Source: Hyphomicrobiales bacterium
GTDB taxonomy: Bacteria; Pseudomonadota; Alphaproteobacteria; Rhizobiales; Aestuariivirgaceae
DNA: 5,540 nt
Direction of reading: 5' to 3'
Assembly (NCBI GenBank): GCA_014380505.1
Contig: JACMJT010000486.1
Coordinates: 1-5,540 of the forward strand
The position numbers were made by a program, and so were the translations under genes. The stretch's first letter is position 1. Every line of letters begins with the position of its first letter. Shown piece by piece: positions 1 through 5,281 of this stretch. Below the pieces are notes generated by a model that ran no database searches, was not told the DNA's origin, and was given only the letters and a program-made list of their open reading frames with translations.

Positions 1-252
1 CTCGATAAAACCTCCCGCGACGGCCGCGCCTGGATGGTGCTGTGCATCGACGACGACGGCCCCGGCGTGCCCGCCGAAAAACGCGCCGAAGTTTTGAAGC
101 GGGGAAGACGGCTTGACGAAAGCAAACCAGGCTCCGGCCTCGGCCTATCCATCGTCGCCGAAACGGCCGGGATGTATAGCGGCAGCGTCGCCCTCGACGA
201 TGCACCCTTGGGGGGTCTGCGCATTCAGCTCAAGCTGCCGGCGGCAAATTAG
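1..252 (+). CDS. Sensor histidine kinase, C-terminal ATPase part (partial, 5' end outside window)
   Basis: The frame is open from base 1 and ends at TAG 250-252, giving the last 83 residues of a two-component sensor kinase. What is seen is the end of the HATPase_c domain. The G1 box DDDGPGVP lies at visible residues 17-24 and the G2 box GSGLGLSIV at 44-52. The strand pair that closes the domain follows, ending in LGGLRIQLKLPAA. The string RGRRLDE before the G2 box is typical of PhoQ/FeuQ-like kinases of Rhizobiales, so that subfamily is likely. The H-box, sensor domain and membrane segments lie upstream, outside the window. The function would be ATP-dependent autophosphorylation and phosphotransfer to a response regulator at the inner membrane. 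The signal cannot be read from this piece. The next gene begins 87 bp downstream on the same strand and is probably a separate unit. Confidence 0.93.
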   Translation, partial: LDKTSRDGRAWMVLCIDDDGPGVPAEKRAEVLKRGRRLDESKPGSGLGLSIVAETAGMYSGSVALDDAPLGGLRIQLKLPAAN

Positions 253-273
253 CCCGGAGGCTGCAAATAAAAA

Positions 274-299
274 CCAATTTGCTCCCCGAACGCAATTGG
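274..299. promoter_or_regulatory. Imperfect inverted repeat in the leader of the enolase-like gene
   Basis: The arms CCAATTTGC (274-282) and GCAATTGG (292-299) are complementary apart from one extra T, around a 9-base centre. The repeat sits 40 bp upstream of the ATG at 340, in the 87-bp gap after the kinase gene. No T-run follows, so an operator is more likely than a terminator. No convincing -35/-10 pair was found nearby. Binding by a regulator is inference only. Confidence 0.3.
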
Positions 300-339
300 A
301 TAGTGTCTGCAACTTTCCAGCAATTCGCGAAGGAAGAAA

Positions 340-1473
340 ATGTCCAAAATCGCAGACATCCGCATAAAGCCGCTGCTGCTGCCCCTCATGCAGCCCTACC
401 ATTGGGCCTATGGAGTACTGGAGAATTTCGCCGTCAATTTGATAGAGGTCGAAACGGCTGACGGAGCGATGGGGGTTGGCGAATGCGCGGTGGCGCCCGA
501 TCAGGCCGCCCTTGCCATGATTCTTCAGCGTCTCAGAAAGCCTTTCCTCGGCCAGTCGCCGCACGATGTCGCAGCTATTATCGCAAAAGTTTTTCATCAG
601 GAATATCTGAGTTATGGCGCCAACTACATGCGGACAGCCAATCAGCTATTCGCCGGAATCGACATGGCCATGTGGGATCTGCAAGGGCGTCTGGCGGGGG
701 TTCCGGTCTGCCGGCTTTTTGGCGGCGCTCGCCGTGAGAGCGTGGGATACTTTTATTTTCTTCAGGGTGACACGGCGGCGGAGCTTGCCAAGCATGCGGC
801 GGCGGGATCGAGCGCCGGCGAACGTGTGTTCTATCTCAAGGTTGGCCGTGGAGAAGCGCTCGATCTTGAGATCGTCAAGGCGGTTCGCACGGAAATTGGC
901 TCAGCCCGCCTGCGCCTCGATGCCAACGAGGCCTGGGGCGTTCACGAAGCCATCAACATGTGCAGGAAGCTGGAGAAATTCGACATCGAGTTTATCGAAC
1001 AGCCCACACCGGGCTGGAGTATCGACGCGCTGGCCCAGGTTCGCCAGTCCGTGGGCATACCGATCGTTGCCGATCAGGCCGCCTTCACCCTCTACGACGT
1101 TTACGAGATTTGCACCAAACGCGCCGCCGACATGATCTGCATCGGCCCAGTCGAAACCGGGGGCATACAACCAATGATGAAAGTGGCCGCGGTGGCGGAA
1201 GCCGCCGGGTTAAAAATCTGCATCCACAGTTCCTACAGCTCGGGTATCACGACCTGCGCCGAACACCAGATTGCCCTGGCGATTCCCAATCTTGACGACG
1301 GCAATCAGATCATGTGGCAACTCCTGCGTGACGACGTCGTCGCATCTCCGGATCTTCGTCCCGCGAAGGGATGGATGAAGGCAATTACCGGACCAGGGCT
1401 GGGATTCGAGCTTAACAACGCCGTTGTGTCGGAATCGGAGCGGCTATTCCGGGACCAGCAAGGAACGGCGTGA
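340..1473 (+). CDS. Enolase-superfamily enzyme (mandelate racemase / muconate lactonizing enzyme family)
   Basis: This 377-residue protein has the usual family length. The N-terminal capping domain (about 1-125) carries GVGECAVAP and AGIDMAMWDLQGRLAG, followed by the modified TIM barrel. Family members abstract the proton alpha to a carboxylate, using Mg2+ to stabilise the enolate. The three expected metal ligands are visible: D194 (LRLDANEAW), E220 (FIEQPTP) and D245 (IVADQAAF). The catalytic-lysine strand reads FYLKVG, so K167 is kept, but the first lysine of the usual KxK is Y165. The usual DE after the third strand is DQ (Q246). Before GG at 274-275, the position of the usual Lys (MLE) is E272 and that of the dyad Asp (MR) is G269. 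H296 in IHSSYSSG resembles the mandelate racemase/glucarate dehydratase histidine. The start is supported by AAGGAAG at 330-336. Substrate and reaction (racemase, dehydratase or cycloisomerase) cannot be named. The gene converges with the AraC-type regulator gene with a 14-bp gap. Confidence 0.92.
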   Translation: MSKIADIRIKPLLLPLMQPYHWAYGVLENFAVNLIEVETADGAMGVGECAVAPDQAALAMILQRLRKPFLGQSPHDVAAIIAKVFHQEYLSYGANYMRTANQLFAGIDMAMWDLQGRLAGVPVCRLFGGARRESVGYFYFLQGDTAAELAKHAAAGSSAGERVFYLKVGRGEALDLEIVKAVRTEIGSARLRLDANEAWGVHEAINMCRKLEKFDIEFIEQPTPGWSIDALAQVRQSVGIPIVADQAAFTLYDVYEICTKRAADMICIGPVETGGIQPMMKVAAVAEAAGLKICIHSSYSSGITTCAEHQIALAIPNLDDGNQIMWQLLRDDVVASPDLRPAKGWMKAITGPGLGFELNNAVVSESERLFRDQQGTA

Positions 1474-1487
1474 ACAAATCACGATTG

Positions 1488-2477
1488 TCAACTTGCCTTG
1501 GCTCGCTCGATCACCGGAATGCCGCGCTCGCGGTAAGGTGTGCGGCCATAAAAGGCGCGGTAGCATTTCGAGAAATGCGATGGGCTCGAAAAGCCGCAGG
1601 CCAGCGCCACGTTGATCACCGACATGTCGGTTTGCAGCAGCAGCGAGCGCGCCTTCTTGAGGCGCAACTCGAGATAATAGCGCTTGGGTGAGCGGTCGAG
1701 ATAGCGGCGGAACAGGCGCTCCAACTGGCGTGTGGAGAGGCCCGCCTGCTTGGCGAGGATGCTGGGCGACAGCGGCTCCTCAAGATAAAGCTCCATCTGC
1801 TCGACGATGCCGACGAGCTTGGGGTGCCTCGCACCGATGCGGGCGGGGAGCGACATGCGCTGGTGTTCGCTGTGATGGCGGATGGGCGAATGCAGCACCG
1901 ATTCCGCCACATCGGAGGCAATTTCGGGCCCGTGCTGGCTGGCGATCATGGTGAGCATCATGTCGAGTGCCGTGGTGCCACCGGCACTGGTGAAGCGGTC
2001 CCGGTCGATTTCGAAGAGGCCGCCCGTTGCCTCGATTTCCGGGAAGGTTTCGGAGAAACCGGGGAGGTTGGCCCAGTGGATGGTGCAGCGGTAACCGTCG
2101 AGCAAACCCGATTCGGCGAGAAGATGGGCGCCGGTGCAAACGGCACCGATATCCACGCCCTTGCGCGCCGTCTTGCGGAGCCACGCCGTCAAGCGCTTGT
2201 CGGAATGGTGCTGCACATTGAGGCCGCCGCAGACGATGATGGTGGCGTGTTCGGGGATGGCTGCAAGATCGCCATCCACCATGGCGAGAATGTTGTTCGA
2301 TGCCGCCACGGGCTTGCCGTCGATGGAATGCATCGTCCATTTGTAGTGGGCGGTTTCCGCCAGCCGGTTGACGAGGCGCAAAGGTTCGATGGCCGATGTC
2401 ACCGGCATCATGGTGAATTCCGGCACCATGATGAAGGCAAAATGCTGGGGCTGATGGCTGGGCTTGTCGCCGAACAT
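1488..2477 (-). CDS. GlxA/GbdR-type AraC-family transcriptional regulator (DJ-1/PfpI-like sensor domain + AraC HTH)
   Basis: This 329-residue protein has two parts. An N-terminal class I glutamine amidotransferase/DJ-1-like domain (about 12-180) contains FAFIMVPEF, the ASNN and IVCGG strings, and the nucleophile-elbow-like GAVCTGAH with C114. A C-terminal AraC domain has two helix-turn-helix units: LAKQAGLSTRQLERLFRRYL (241-260) and VALACGFSSPSHFSKCYRAF (290-309). The order and length match GlxA-type regulators such as GbdR, CdhR and ArgR. These sense small amines (betaine/dimethylglycine, carnitine, arginine) and activate catabolic operons. The open frame extends 67 codons further upstream, but the ATG at 2477-2475 is chosen because AGAGGAAG (2493-2486) lies 8 nt before it and the N-terminus then matches the family. 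The gene is divergent from the MTHFR-like gene and near soxAG, so control of N-methyl/one-carbon catabolism is a reasonable inference. The ligand is unknown. Confidence 0.93.
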   Translation of the reverse strand: MFGDKPSHQPQHFAFIMVPEFTMMPVTSAIEPLRLVNRLAETAHYKWTMHSIDGKPVAASNNILAMVDGDLAAIPEHATIIVCGGLNVQHHSDKRLTAWLRKTARKGVDIGAVCTGAHLLAESGLLDGYRCTIHWANLPGFSETFPEIEATGGLFEIDRDRFTSAGGTTALDMMLTMIASQHGPEIASDVAESVLHSPIRHHSEHQRMSLPARIGARHPKLVGIVEQMELYLEEPLSPSILAKQAGLSTRQLERLFRRYLDRSPKRYYLELRLKKARSLLLQTDMSVINVALACGFSSPSHFSKCYRAFYGRTPYRERGIPVIERAKAS

Positions 2478-2696
2478 GCGGGTGGCTTCCTCTGGAGCCC
2501 CATTTGCCGCAGATTTGAAGCTTTGTCCATCAGCGTCATGCCGCAGGCCAAAAACGACAACCGTGGGCGGGGCCGGTCGCATTCGCCATGCCCTTGTCGC
2601 AAACACCGACGCGGGGGCGGGCGGCGCCGTGGCAATGGTGTATATCCCCAGCATGGAGCCAAATCCTTGAATGCCCAATCCACCGCCGCTGCCCCT
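2478..2696. promoter_or_regulatory. Divergent intergenic region between the AraC-type regulator and MTHFR-like genes
   Basis: About 219 bp lie between the two divergent starts and should hold both promoters. Two direct copies of TGCCGCAG occur at 2505-2512 and 2539-2546, 34 bp apart start to start. AraC-family activators often bind direct repeats, so these could be operator half-sites, but eight bases in GC-rich DNA can recur by chance. A GGAG at 2655-2658 lies 8 nt before a TTG at 2667, in frame with the MTHFR-like protein. No clear sigma70 -35/-10 pair was found. Confidence 0.3.
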
Positions 2697-3554
2697 ATGA
2701 CGCCCGATCCGGCTTCCGGCTTCATCAAGCGTTTGTCAGTGGAGATCACGGCGAGGCAGGCCGACAAGGTGCCCTTGCTGCGCGACAAGCTGCGGCCCGG
2801 AACCCCGGTGTTCATAGCACTCATCGATGCCGGTGACGTGGCGGGCCAGCTCCAGGCTGCCAGGGAATTGAAACAGGCCGGTTTGACGGCCATTCCCCAT
2901 ATTCCGGCGCGCTTCGTGCGCGACCTTGAGGACCTCAAATCCCGCGTGGGCGCCCTGGCCCAGGACGCGGGCGTTCGCGAAATGCTGGTGGTGGGGGGCG
3001 GCGCTCCCCAACCCATCGGCCAATATGACGCTTCAATCCAGCTTCTCGAAACCGGCGTGTTTGAAGCCAACGGTATTGCGCGCATCGGCATCGCCGGTCA
3101 TCCGGAAGGCAATCCCGACATCACCAAGGTTCACGGCGAGGCCGTGCTGCTCAAGGCGCTGAAGCAGAAGCAGGCCTGGCTCAAATCGAAAAATATCGAA
3201 GGCTTCATCGCCACCCAGTTCCTGTTTGAGGCGGCTCCCGTTGCCTATTGGGCGGCAGCGCTGCGGGCCGAAGGCATCGGCCTGCCGATCCACGTGGGCG
3301 TTCCGGGTCCCGCCACGATCAAGACCCTGGTCAAATACGCCGCCATGTGCGGCGTCGGCAATTCCGCCCGCTTCATCCGCAAACAATCGCTCAACATCAC
3401 CAAACTGCTGACCGTGAACGCGCCCGACCAGTTTGTGGAGGGTCTGGGCCGACTCCATGCCGAACGGCCCGAACTCGGGATCGCTGCCCCCCACTTTTAC
3501 CCCTTTGGCGGCTTCGACCGGCTGTTTGACTGGCTGGGGCCGAAACTTGCCTAA
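2697..3554 (+). CDS. Methylenetetrahydrofolate reductase-like protein (MetF family)
   Basis: This 285-residue single-domain TIM-barrel protein resembles MTHFR, the FAD enzyme interconverting 5,10-methylene-THF and 5-methyl-THF. Family landmarks seen are the N-terminal strand with glutamate LSVEIT (E16), IGIAGHPEGNP (130-140, matching the AAYPE-type strand), and FIATQFLFE (170-178, matching the ITQFFFD strand with Q174). IHVGVPGPA then takes the place of the PGI segment. The flavin-loop motif LRGD of classical MetF is replaced by VVGGGAP (98-104), so the usual aspartate is absent. This is a divergent subgroup, and the exact reaction is inferred. The ATG at 2697 has no clear ribosome site. An in-frame TTG at 2667 with GGAG 8 nt upstream could add 10 residues. 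The frame also stays open far upstream, but that stretch is antisense to the regulator. The location near soxAG suggests handling of methylene-THF made from sarcosine. The stop codon overlaps the predicted vapB promoter. Confidence 0.9.
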   Translation: MTPDPASGFIKRLSVEITARQADKVPLLRDKLRPGTPVFIALIDAGDVAGQLQAARELKQAGLTAIPHIPARFVRDLEDLKSRVGALAQDAGVREMLVVGGGAPQPIGQYDASIQLLETGVFEANGIARIGIAGHPEGNPDITKVHGEAVLLKALKQKQAWLKSKNIEGFIATQFLFEAAPVAYWAAALRAEGIGLPIHVGVPGPATIKTLVKYAAMCGVGNSARFIRKQSLNITKLLTVNAPDQFVEGLGRLHAERPELGIAAPHFYPFGGFDRLFDWLGPKLA

Positions 3555-3575
3555 TTGATCCGGCTGCGCTATATT
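3547..3575 (+). promoter_or_regulatory. Predicted sigma70-type promoter of the vapBC module
   Basis: TTGCCT at 3547-3552 and TATATT at 3570-3575 are separated by exactly 17 bp. They resemble the TTGACA/TATAAT consensus (4 of 6 and 5 of 6 matches). Transcription would start near 3582, about 25 bp before the vapB ATG. The -35 element overlaps the stop codon of the MTHFR-like gene, so vapBC would have its own promoter rather than depend on read-through. Assigned by eye. Confidence 0.45.
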
Positions 3576-3606
3576 AGGTAGCAGGTAGACAATTAGGTAG
3601 TAGGTA
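3573..3606 (+). repeat. Tandem direct repeat before vapB, probable autoregulatory operator
   Basis: Two 15-bp units, ATTAGGTAGCAGGTA (3573-3587) and ATTAGGTAGTAGGTA (3592-3606), differ at one base and start 19 bp apart. Each holds two AGGTA cores, making four in about 34 bp. The array begins inside the -10 element and ends one base before the vapB ATG, so it covers the start of transcription and the ribosome-binding site. Toxin-antitoxin complexes usually repress their own promoter at such repeats, so this is the likely VapB/VapBC operator. The last AGGT copies may also serve as the ribosome site. The repeat is seen; the binding is inferred. Confidence 0.5.
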
Positions 3607-3607
3607 T

Positions 3608-3877
3608 ATGGCCCTCAGCATTAAAAATCGCGAGGTGGAAGCACTGGCGCGCGAATTGGCCAGGCTCACCAGCAAGCCCATCACCGAAGCCGTGCGCGAC
3701 AGCCTTAAACGGGAGGTTGAGCGGGCTAGGGTAATCGCTTCGGCCACTCCGAAAGACGATGACTTTGTCGAACGTATCATGGCGATAGGCCGGAAAGTCG
3801 CTGCAATGCCCGATATTAGTACGCTGAGCGACGATGAAATTCTTGGCTATGACGAGCATGGCGCGCCGACCCGATGA
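3608..3877 (+). CDS. vapB: VapB-type antitoxin (PSK / Rv0623-like family)
   Basis: This 89-residue protein starts with MALSIKNREVEALARELARL and continues TSKPITEAVRDSLKREVERA. This is the signature N-terminus of the Rv0623/PSK antitoxin family, a small ribbon-helix-helix-like DNA-binding and dimerisation unit (about residues 1-40). The acidic C-terminal half (DDDFVERI, DISTLSDDEILGYDEHG) is where such antitoxins wrap the PIN toxin and block its active site. The ATG at 3608 is preceded by repeated AGGTA sequences. The stop overlaps the toxin start as ATGA (3874-3877), the translational coupling usual for these pairs. It is expected to neutralise VapC and repress the operon with it. The gene appears intact, unlike its partner. 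Confidence 0.88.
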   Translation: MALSIKNREVEALARELARLTSKPITEAVRDSLKREVERARVIASATPKDDDFVERIMAIGRKVAAMPDISTLSDDEILGYDEHGAPTR

Positions 3878-4262
3878 TTGTCGACGCTTCGGCGCTTATC
3901 GCGATTTTGTTGGACGAGGCGGAGGCACGGGAATTTGCGAGAGCTTTAAAAGTAGCAGCGCCAAAGTTAATGGCAGCGCCCACCTATCTGGAAGTTTGCA
4001 TGGTCATGGTAGGCCGAAAGGGCTGGCGGCGAAACAGAACATTGATCATCTCATTGCCAGCACGGGAATATCGGTTGTGCCTTTCGACGGCGCTGCGGCA
4101 CAGGCCGCGGCGGGAGCCTTCATCAGATACGGAAAAGGCCGCCATCCCGCGAGTTTGAACTTCGGTGATTGCATTTCCTATGCCCTATCCAAGACGGAGA
4201 TGTTGCCGCTTCTCTTCAAGGGCGAAGACTTCCGCCAGACCGATGTTAAGGCGGCTCTCTGA
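3874..4262 (+). pseudogene. vapC: VapC-type PIN-domain ribonuclease toxin, interrupted by a -1 frameshift
   Basis: VapC toxins are Mg2+-dependent PIN-domain RNases that cut tRNA or rRNA. The start frame (ATG 3874) gives MIVDASALIAILLDE through TYLEVCMVMVGRKG, then runs out of family similarity and stops at 4158. The rest of the PIN domain, from LAAKQNIDHLIAS to FGDCISYALSK and LLFKGEDF, is in the frame one base back and ends at TGA 4260-4262. Joining the frames at 4017-4023 gives a 129-residue protein of normal length. It has all four expected acidic residues (D4, E40, D99, D119) and no gap against the family pattern. The cause is either loss of one G from a run that is now GGG (4020-4022), a sequencing error, or -1 ribosomal slippage at A AAG GGC. 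Unless slippage occurs, only a truncated 94-residue product without the second half of the active site is made. Confidence 0.85.
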
Positions 4263-4271
4263 GTTACGGCA

Positions 4272-4664
4272 TTATTTTTTCAGGCTGCAGCTGATCTGCT
4301 GGAAGTTACCGCGGCTCGTCTTGACCATGATGATGAAACCGGCGCTGTCCTTCTTGTCGGAACTGAGAACGGTGCTCGCCACGGAATTTCCATCGGTGCT
4401 GAGGCCGCCCATGGGCCCCTTCCAAAGCACCACGCCTTCGGACATCAATTCATAATTGTAATCGCCTTCGAAGTTGCCGTCATAGGCGGGTCCGCGATAG
4501 ATATTCCCTTCGATCTGGATTTCACCGAAGCTGATGAGCATGCCGCCCGAAATCATGGCGCATTCGTAGAATCCGTCGGGGAGTTTTCCCGAGGTGTGGT
4601 ATTCGGCGGATGCGAACGCCGCGGTTCCGGCCAAAAGGGCCGTAGCCATCCAGACTCTTCTCAT
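4272..4664 (-). CDS. Small secreted protein of unknown function, downstream of soxG
   Basis: This 130-residue protein is not recognised as a named family. The N-terminus MRRVWMATALLAGTAAFASA is a clear Sec signal peptide with cleavage likely after ASA (residue 20), predicting a periplasmic or secreted product of about 110 residues. The mature part is rich in glycine and aromatic residues and probably beta-rich. It has exactly two cysteines, C35 (FYECAMISG) and C126 (QISCSLKK), near its two ends, which could form a disulfide. The frame is open 30 codons further upstream, but the ATG at 4664-4662 is preferred because it creates the signal peptide and is preceded by GAAAGGAA. The gene begins 14 bp after the soxG stop on the same strand, so it may be the last gene of the sox operon. 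It converges with vapC, with a 9-bp gap. Confidence 0.8.
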   Translation of the reverse strand: MRRVWMATALLAGTAAFASAEYHTSGKLPDGFYECAMISGGMLISFGEIQIEGNIYRGPAYDGNFEGDYNYELMSEGVVLWKGPMGGLSTDGNSVASTVLSSDKKDSAGFIIMVKTSRGNFQQISCSLKK

Positions 4665-4678
4665 TGGCGTTCCTTTCG

Positions 4679-5281
4679 TCAGACGGATGCGGGCTGTTTT
4701 CCGAAGAGCCGGATTGCCGCCGGTTCTCGCGCTGTCGCCAGCAGGAATTCCCACGTGTAGTCCGCGTAGGAGCGGAACACGTAGATATCGAAAACGTCCT
4801 CATCCACCACATGAAGGAGGGCGGCGATCTCGGCGAAGCGCATGCGGCGCGCCGTGCCCGGCACATATTCACCACTGAGCAGATCGAGCGAGCAGCCCTT
4901 CATCAAAATCTCGCGCGCACCCTCGCCCTCAACACGGATTACGGCCCGCATGTCCGAGACATCGACCGCGAGCGAATGAATGCCGCCCAGCGCCTTGCGC
5001 AGATTGCCCAGAAGTTCAGCCGCCTTGGCGCGGGGGCACAGGATCAGCCACTGATCGACGGAGAGCCACAGCGCCCTGATATCTCCCCATGACATGTTGG
5101 TGCGCGGTTTCTTCGGGAGATCGAGGCCAAGCGCCTGCTTCGCCGCCGCCATGAATTTGGCATTGGAGGCAAGCCCGCGAAGATCGATCATGCCGCGATC
5201 GGGAATTTCGCGTAAGTCAACGGCGAGGCCTTGCGGTGCGGCGGTGTGGGCCAGCGGGCTTTCAAAATAGAGCTCAGACAT
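4679..5281 (-). CDS. soxG: Sarcosine oxidase, gamma subunit
   Basis: This 200-residue protein has the length and pattern of the gamma subunit of heterotetrameric sarcosine oxidase (SoxBDAG), a cytoplasmic flavoenzyme. The complex oxidatively demethylates sarcosine to glycine, producing H2O2 and, when folate is present, 5,10-methylene-THF. Recognisable strings are the N-terminal SPLAH, RGLASNAKFMAA (35-46), ALWLSVDQWLILCP (70-83), AVDVSDMRAVIRVEGEGA (105-122), ILMKGCSLDL (125-134) and the C-terminal FRSYADYTWEFLL (169-181). It is related to the folate-binding GcvT-like fold. The ATG at 5281-5279 is chosen because it overlaps the soxA stop by 8 bp (ATGTCTGA), indicating coupled translation. The open frame reaches 47 codons further upstream only because it runs through soxA in another frame. 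Gene order soxA-soxG is the usual one, so soxB and soxD should lie to the right of the window. Confidence 0.94.
   Translation of the reverse strand: MSELYFESPLAHTAAPQGLAVDLREIPDRGMIDLRGLASNAKFMAAAKQALGLDLPKKPRTNMSWGDIRALWLSVDQWLILCPRAKAAELLGNLRKALGGIHSLAVDVSDMRAVIRVEGEGAREILMKGCSLDLLSGEYVPGTARRMRFAEIAALLHVVDEDVFDIYVFRSYADYTWEFLLATAREPAAIRLFGKQPASV

Noticed and set aside
145..597. 150-codon minus-strand open frame across the kinase end and the enolase-like gene start
   Set aside because: It runs antisense to two real genes, shows no recognisable domain, and has a better explanation as a shadow frame.
340..1473. Specific assignment as N-methylproline/hydroxyproline-betaine epimerase, based on the betaine-like context
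   Set aside because: That activity uses the KxK and opposite-face lysine pair of the MLE group; here the first KxK lysine and the opposite lysine are both missing.
1474..1487. Bidirectional terminator between the enolase-like and regulator genes
   Set aside because: The gap is only 14 bp and shows neither a stem nor a T-run.
1824..2696. Long plus-strand open frame upstream of, and in frame with, the MTHFR-like gene (576 codons in total)
   Set aside because: It is antisense to the well-supported AraC-type regulator gene, its translation has no family pattern, and GC-rich codon use often leaves the opposite strand open. Recognisable similarity begins only just after 2697.
2408..3091. 227-codon minus-strand open frame over the regulator/MTHFR-like intergenic region
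   Set aside because: It overlaps the MTHFR-like gene antisense and the start of the regulator in another frame; the translation is low-complexity, with Arg, Pro and Ser typical of shadow frames.
3834..4262. Independent 142-codon gene starting inside vapB
   Set aside because: Only its second half resembles a PIN toxin; the first half is an out-of-frame reading of vapB and vapC. It is better read as the second part of the frameshifted vapC.
4232..4280. Terminator between vapC and the convergent secreted-protein gene
   Set aside because: CCGCC/GGCGG (4232-4236, 4250-4254) can pair, but the T-run at 4275-4280 is about 20 nt away, so it does not form a standard intrinsic terminator.
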